From: Ardenticatenales bacterium
GTDB lineage: Bacteria; Chloroflexota; Anaerolineae; Epilineales; Epilineaceae
Assembly: GCA_020853525.1 (NCBI GenBank)
Contig: JADYYS010000027.1
Coordinates: forward strand, 1 to 64,000
DNA: 64,000 bases
Direction: 5' to 3'
The position numbers and the translations under genes are program-made. Positions within the stretch are counted from its first letter, which is position 1. Every line of letters starts with the position of its first letter. The notes under the pieces were generated by a model. It had not been told where the DNA came from and searched no databases. It saw nothing but the letters and a program-made list of their open reading frames with translations. Of this stretch, positions 61,101-64,000 are shown piece by piece.

Positions 61101-62140
61101 GCGCCGCGGCCGCTGCCGTAGCTGCGGACGAGCTTCACGTCGAACAGGTCCGTCACATCCAGCGCCATCACGCGGTGGTTGCCGGTGTCGGCCACGTACA
61201 ACAGGCCGTCGGCGCCGAACGACAGCCGGCCGGGCCGGTTGAAGTGCGCGCCGTCGGCGCCCGGCGTGCCGGTCTCGCCGAGCGTGGCCATGACCCCGAA
61301 GCCGAGGCCGTACACCTGGATCCGGTGGTTCGCCGTGTCCGCGACGAACCCGTTGCCCTCAGCGTCGACCGCGACGCCCGACGGGCCGCTGAGGTGGTCG
61401 TCGTCCGTGCCGGCCTCGCCCGGCGTGCCGAGCACCTGGCGGTAGCCGTTCACCCGGTCGACGACGATCACGTCGTGCATGGCCCGGTCGACGAGCCAGA
61501 CGATCTCCTCGCCCGGGGGCGGCGTGGCCTGGGCCAGGTCGGCGGCGGCGGGCTGGGCGTCGGAGCCGAACGGTGCGTCGGGCGCGAAGGCGAGGACGGG
61601 GTTCGCTTCGTCAGGGGCAAGGGAGCCGGGTGCGGCCGCATCGTCGCTCGACGCGGAGGACGCACCGTTGTCGTCGGATGGCGTGGCGTCAACGTCGTCG
61701 AGCGGCCGGCCGGGGCGGCGCGGGGTCGGCGTCGGGACGCCGCCCGTCGGCGTTGCGGTCGGCGGCTGCGTCGGGCGGAACCACGTGTCGGCGTCCACGA
61801 TCTCGCCGACCGGCGGCTCGTCGTTCAAGCCGGCGACGTCGCCGGCGCGGCCGATCTCGGCCAGGTAGCGGCCGCCGGACGAGAACTTCACGGCCCGGCG
61901 ACCGATGCCGTCCGCCACCCAGAGGTCATCGCCGCGCGCGCCGAGGCCGGCCGGGCCGGACAGCTGCGCCGCGCTGCGATACCACGGCACACCGGGCTCG
62001 CCGACGGTGCCGGCGTACTGCAGCGCGTACACGGCGCCCGGGTCCTGCGCCGCGGCGCGGGCGGCCAGGCCGATGCCGGCTGCGGCGGCGACCGCGATGA
62101 GCAGACGGTGGTGGACGGGGCGCAGGTGGGGGCGGTTCAT
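55190..62140 (-). CDS. Giant secreted protein with NHL-type beta-propeller repeats and two vWA-like domains
   Basis: 2316 aa from ATG 62140 (AGGAG 10 nt upstream). A signal peptide (residues ~12-33, ending AARAAAQ) is followed by a TP-rich/acidic linker, dozens of NHL/SBBP-type blades (~180-1750; e.g. GPSGVAVDAEGNGFVADTANHRIQVY, FGADGLLYVADTGNHRVMAL), a region with kelch/BNR-like units in the middle (~850-1130), a vWA-like domain (~1795-1990) that starts DIVLAINTFGG without the DxSxS motif, a TP-rich linker with PIYLPILLK and a canonical vWA (~2125-2310) with MIDAS DTSGS, AxxLT and LTDGEP. It is probably a large adhesive or scaffold protein on the cell surface. Confidence 0.82.
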   Translation of the reverse strand: MNRPHLRPVHHRLLIAVAAAAGIGLAARAAAQDPGAVYALQYAGTVGEPGVPWYRSAAQLSGPAGLGARGDDLWVADGIGRRAVKFSSGGRYLAEIGRAGDVAGLNDEPPVGEIVDADTWFRPTQPPTATPTGGVPTPTPRRPGRPLDDVDATPSDDNGASSASSDDAAAPGSLAPDEANPVLAFAPDAPFGSDAQPAAADLAQATPPPGEEIVWLVDRAMHDVIVVDRVNGYRQVLGTPGEAGTDDDHLSGPSGVAVDAEGNGFVADTANHRIQVYGLGFGVMATLGETGTPGADGAHFNRPGRLSFGADGLLYVADTGNHRVMALDVTDLFDVKLVRSYGSGRGAAAGQLDGPTGVAADNQFVYVADSTNCRVSVFRRLERTHWEDIGTPGACGTDASPMRRVTDVAVDGTGNLYVSDPDRHVVWRRTAITPRIFGVVFGSIDVPYLTDDAHFNNPEGVAVAADGMRYVVEGAGQRILKLGADDAARWTTGEPGVSGADGTHLDDPADVAITAAGQVAVVERGGMRVRIFAAADGAQVGTIGGPGTGQGQFDRPEGIGAAADGRLAVADTGNARVQIFDAGGTVIMTLRGLNGVDYAAPTDVAFDSAGRVYVSDAVRQFVAVYDSAYNLIRVLGQTNTSGDAFDRFDGPRRLVVGPGDVLFVADTGNERVQAFDRGGAYLTTVGGAGGSGNGAFRTPLGVAVDAAGGLIVADRDNHRLQRFTPAAEPWTAGSVNGFGARGMGSVSALADYNGALIAGTADDSGGAAIWRRQAGATAWSKVADGGLGSGDNRAVTDLAVFGDKLWAGTLNARIDVPGTFGQPDVWASDGGELWSSADGSQWSRAVAGGLGDKTNAGVSAVFAFNGQLYAGTSGMMGDTDIDGDLAPDPTGGGLIYRSATGAAGSWTRVLARTATTPRYGITAMAAMSGTLYASSCGWERADGAGSGIDVVRSANGQSWASAGTFAVEGSRRGCVGALAPYDNYLYAAVGGDDRLEGVGTAIEIWRCALCDGTDWEQVASGGIADPGNAGRVSFAVFDPPPFHFLYVAVGNAEGTQIWRAPDGLRWEPVALDGFGDPNNADVYGARSMAVWSDRLFVGTVNTAHGGELWSTAGGRPSTIPTPPGSGAGATPTPRPRVDPPTGRARYAFVEQWPIPQAVPQDVMGGVIDVEVADDATVYLLDRTNNRVMRMDAKGKWLAAFGNLGRGPERLGQAGAMAVDSGLGRVYVSDQASDRLLLYGLDGTFMDAWPNIHAVGLVPLPDGTLWVADRLAGAIRHLASDGAEIERFLTFGDREDDQFRTMADIALDPADGTLYVGDLNGQRLRLFRNDGTGWRRVKTVNFATRMYGGLGCSSLRMITLGPGRILVNRCLFVDDDYNRSVPGNLTGSDLYGITLRAANLSAGLFYAVAVYDTDRLDAFNETWPAVVRFTDNGYDIVDRFWRGRNPLGAAAEGLINGPVRLSTMPNGNLSLTDAVALQERAPNGTVVDTLGFQSSPGDAERFALQPDLSIAQGTDHHVMGFGAYQRVRRNFDGTFRVISQRPIVAYGKAVTKRYCSAFQTPRCQVYPYFEKEWETTLPTELEGAAAVAHEPTLDQFVLLARVHTAPWTRGIEQIEYRLYAYKLGFRGRKEIVELPGEDIDVIWADVDAGPDGRIYVLDTLNDRVQVFDAALKDLGMVATPKDSWRVAGGPNGEIYVMTVYGHVVRMSAAGAILSRFEGMPHQGVSPVSQVDLTVDGDGWVYTVDNLANQVTVFAPEPGTEDEVLQGGTCNLLGDKYAAPTDVLLGDKLKVFLTILGSCGFQEQPADIVLAINTFGGTLGDDPGRTLANNVRSARQIAALTDLDRHRLGVVSYSKSGVVEQALTNDSYKVVRGLRNPRADNGMPSRNYAGLKTASDLFDAQSASRRRVIVLMSPEPPSTSTPNQPPTDDPAAVALADSLRAAGVLIITVNESSPVASGDLFDDIQVQPRAMGAGRPVHRRMLERYRPAYLVKTGALVDKLPANMVYVPDSADPPATWDAAARTLTWNLLNLPISTSLFSFEVRPSQEGEWPTNVEAKADVTADGWDHPNEVRYPIPRVRVYGEPPPTKTPTPTRTLTPEPTATPRPTGVPVPIYLPILLKMQPCKPETKAVDIALVIDTSGSMSETTSPGGPTKLQAATDAARTFLGQLVAGRDQATLVQFNNAARVVVPLSDGGAPAIAGLALLTQDNGTRIDLGLDAAAGALSVPERKASNTPVVILLTDGEPTGATPDEVRVAAVRAKGAGMLVYTIGLGTSIDVALMRDVATKPEWFYSAPDTADLAAIYGQIAFEIPCKPEWP

Positions 62141-62424
62141 CGGGCAAGGCTCCTGCGGGTCGGCGACGATCGAAGGGTGCGCGTTCACGAACGGCCGCGC
62201 TGGCGTACGAATGGACACAACCCCGGGAATCGACACAGGTTTGCCCGGCAGCGGTTCGGCATTCGGCGCTCGCCGGACGCGCACGAGGCGCCCAGGCGGT
62301 CGCCGGTTCGTTGCAGCAGTGTACGCGACAAAGGCATGCGACGACGGGATTGGGCTGGCGACCACCTGAACGCCCGTGATGGGTAAGAACAATCGACAGG
62401 GCGAAACGGCGACATTCTATTACG

Positions 62425-62441
62425 GCGACAATCGATGTCGC
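62425..62441. promoter_or_regulatory. Inverted repeat GCGACA-N5-TGTCGC in the divergent region
   Basis: GCGACA at 62425-62430 and TGTCGC at 62436-62441 are exact inverted repeats around ATCGA. It is placed 284 nt upstream of the NHL/vWA gene and 115 nt upstream of the metal-binding lipoprotein gene, 35 nt before the possible -10 TATCCT at 62519-62524... on the latter's side counted from its far end about 78 nt. It may be an operator for a metal regulator. The rest of 62141-62555 shows no gene. Confidence 0.3.
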
Positions 62442-62555
62442 AGGCTCGAAGTCGCACGCTCGCAACGATCGAACCGTGCCCGCGCCGCCCGCCGCTGGCC
62501 ACATACACCATGCCGGGCTATCCTGCCGATCCCTGCGCCGCATTCGGGGACCGCC

Positions 62556-63506
62556 ATGGGACGTCGGCACATGAACCGAAGGTTGGCTGCAGGGATCGTG
62601 ATCCTCGCCGCGGTTGCCGCCGGCTGCACGCCCGCTGCCCCGCGCGCCACCGACGACGTGACGGCGCGGCCGCTGCGCGTGACGACGACCGTCGGCATGA
62701 TCACGGACGCGGTGTCCGAGGTCGGCGGCGCGCGCGTGGTGGTGACGGGCCTGATGGGCCCCGGCATCGACCCCCACCTCTACAAGCCGACGGCCAGTGA
62801 CGTGATCGCGCTCGGCGACGCCGACCTCATCCTGTACGGCGGGCTGCACCTCGAAGGGCGGATGGTCGATCTCTTCGAACACATCGCCGACGGCGGCACG
62901 GCGACCGTGGCGGTCACGGGCGACATCCCGCCGGGCTCGCTGCGGCACCCGCCGGCGTTCGAGGGCGCGCCCGACCCACACGTTTGGTTCGACGTCGCGT
63001 TGTGGCAGTCGGCCGTCCGCACGATCGCCGCCGCGCTGGCGGCGCGGGATCCTGGGTCGCAGGCGCTGTACGCGGCCAACCGCGACCGCTACCTGGCGGA
63101 GCTCGCGTCCCTGGACGCCTGGGTCGTCGAACAGGCAGCGACCGTGTCCCCGGCCCAGCGCATCCTGATCACCGCCCACGACGCCTTCGGCTACTTCGGC
63201 GGCCGCTACGGCTTCGACGTGCGCGGCATCCAGGGGATCAGCACGGCCGCCGAGGCGAGCGCATCGAGTATCCAGGCGTTGGCCGACCTGATCGCCGAGC
63301 GCCGACTGAAGGCCGTGTTCGTCGAGTCCAGCGTGCCGCCGGCCACAATCGAGGCGCTCAAGGCGGCCGTCGCGAGCCGCGGCTGGCGGGTGGCGATCGG
63401 CCCGCCACTGTTCTCGGACGCGCTGGGCGAGCCGGGAACGCCCGCCGGCACGTACGTCGGCATGGTCCGCCACAACGTGACCGCAATCGTGGAGGCGCTG
63501 CGATGA
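62556..63506 (+). CDS. Metal ABC transporter substrate-binding lipoprotein (Mn/Zn/Fe, cluster A-I type)
   Basis: 316 aa from ATG 62556 (GGGGA upstream; ATG 62571 is an alternative). Lipoprotein signal with lipobox VAAGC at Cys24. TroA/ZnuA/PsaA fold: [13 protein letters not shown] with metal ligand His74, [11 protein letters not shown] with His142, [29 protein letters not shown] and VFVESSVPP with the Glu ligand near 259, and an Asp near 290. No His-rich loop as in ZnuA, so Mn or Fe is more likely than Zn. It captures the metal outside the membrane for the ABC importer encoded next, whose ATPase overlaps its stop codon. Confidence 0.9.
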   Translation: MGRRHMNRRLAAGIVILAAVAAGCTPAAPRATDDVTARPLRVTTTVGMITDAVSEVGGARVVVTGLMGPGIDPHLYKPTASDVIALGDADLILYGGLHLEGRMVDLFEHIADGGTATVAVTGDIPPGSLRHPPAFEGAPDPHVWFDVALWQSAVRTIAAALAARDPGSQALYAANRDRYLAELASLDAWVVEQAATVSPAQRILITAHDAFGYFGGRYGFDVRGIQGISTAAEASASSIQALADLIAERRLKAVFVESSVPPATIEALKAAVASRGWRVAIGPPLFSDALGEPGTPAGTYVGMVRHNVTAIVEALR

Positions 63507-64000
63507 CGGACGAGGAGCGGACCGACACCGCACCACCCCTCGAGATCGCCGACCTGACCGTCGCCTATCGCGAGCGGCCCGTGCTGTGGGACATCGACCT
63601 CACCGTGCCGAAGGGCGTGCTGGCGGCCGTCGTCGGGCCGAACGGCGCCGGCAAGTCGACGCTGATCAAGGCGGTGCTGGACCTCATCCCGCGCGCCGCC
63701 GGAACGATCCAAGTGTTCGGCCAGCCGTACGCCGACGTCCGGCGCCGCGTGGGCTACGTGCCGCAGCGCACGAGCGTGGACTGGGACTTCCCGACGGACG
63801 CGCTGGACGTCGTGCTCATGGGCACGTACGGCTCTCTGGGCTGGATCCGCCGCCCCGGGCGCGCCGAGATCGCCACGGCGCTGGCCTGCCTCGATCAGGT
63901 CGGGATGGCGGACTTCGCCCGGCGCCAGATCAGCCAGCTGTCCGGCGGCCAGCAGCAGCGCGTCTTCCTGGCCCGCGCCCTGGCCCAGGACGCCGACCTC
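63503..64000 (+). CDS. Metal ABC transporter ATP-binding protein (3' end outside window)
   Basis: First 166 codons of the gene, cut by the window end. ATG 63503 overlaps the binding-protein stop (ATGA), with GGAGG upstream. Walker [11 protein letters not shown] (residues ~50-58), Q-loop YVPQR, the signature LSGGQQQR, and [17 protein letters not shown], a segment typical of Mn/Zn-type ATPases (MntB, SitB, TroB). It powers metal import with a permease presumably encoded further to the right. The Walker B motif and D-loop fall near or beyond the end. Confidence 0.92.
   Translation, partial: MTDEERTDTAPPLEIADLTVAYRERPVLWDIDLTVPKGVLAAVVGPNGAGKSTLIKAVLDLIPRAAGTIQVFGQPYADVRRRVGYVPQRTSVDWDFPTDALDVVLMGTYGSLGWIRRPGRAEIATALACLDQVGMADFARRQISQLSGGQQQRVFLARALAQDADL

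Noticed and set aside
55946-62386. 2146-codon open frame on the plus strand
   Set aside because: Exact antisense of the NHL/vWA gene; Arg/Val/Asp/His-rich composition without motifs, a mirror of repeated blades.

Overview
The window is a very GC-rich bacterial chromosome segment with no rRNA, tRNA, phage or IS element that I can see. Several traits together suggest a monoderm-like Chloroflexota bacterium, class uncertain: a complete Tad pilus locus with no secretin gene, large secreted proteins with TP-rich linkers next to short [YHF]LP-hydrophobic motifs, a type-3 ProS ending in tyrosine, many GTG/TTG starts, and starts placed directly behind -10 boxes. This placement is an inference from gene style; no marker gene was compared.

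Layout. 1-363: intergenic region with a terminator hairpin and a LacI-type palindrome. 364-2912: three methyltransferases (one is RsmD). 2940-9471: a membrane/stress-like group (DUF2207 protein, zinc-ribbon membrane protein, unknown protein, SPFH/YdjI-like protein) followed by a double-LysM protein. 9546-14312 (minus): DivIC/FtsB-like protein, peptide-type ABC solute-binding protein, SecG, a CAX-like transporter without its acidic signature residues, and a lipid kinase. 14372-22021: PASTA-type Ser/Thr kinase, FtsH (preceded by a likely leaderless 12-codon uORF), CinA/PncC (opposite strand), PEP carboxykinase and NADP-isocitrate dehydrogenase.

22111-31587 (minus) is the most unusual block. Four tightly packed or overlapping genes encode large P-loop proteins: NACHT-like + HEAT + second ATPase (1575 aa); ATPase + OmpR-type winged helix with the Walker A lysine replaced by Asn; ATPase + TPR + membrane anchor; and ATPase + OmpR-type winged helix. 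Divergent from it, 31928-40353 holds a Tad locus: CpaE/TadZ, CpaB, TadA, TadB, TadC, two Flp pilins, a prepilin peptidase and three TadE-like minor pilins. The shared intergenic region carries a run of 11-bp-phased GTCAGG-like repeats ending 8 bp before a -10 box. This is the arrangement known for SARP/OmpR-type activators, so the ATPase/winged-helix proteins may control pilus expression.

40526-44679 carries ferredoxin, PhzF-like protein, ProS and HutI, followed by a 38-residue membrane protein on the minus strand. 45166-62140 is dominated by secreted proteins: a four-repeat protein with a P-domain, a parallel beta-helix protein and a 2316-residue NHL/vWA protein. They are interleaved with MsrB, a 1319-residue protein of unknown function and a VapBC-like toxin-antitoxin pair. 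A ~200-nt nested palindrome lies between two convergent genes. The window ends in a Mn/Zn-type ABC transporter: binding lipoprotein and the 5' part of its ATPase.
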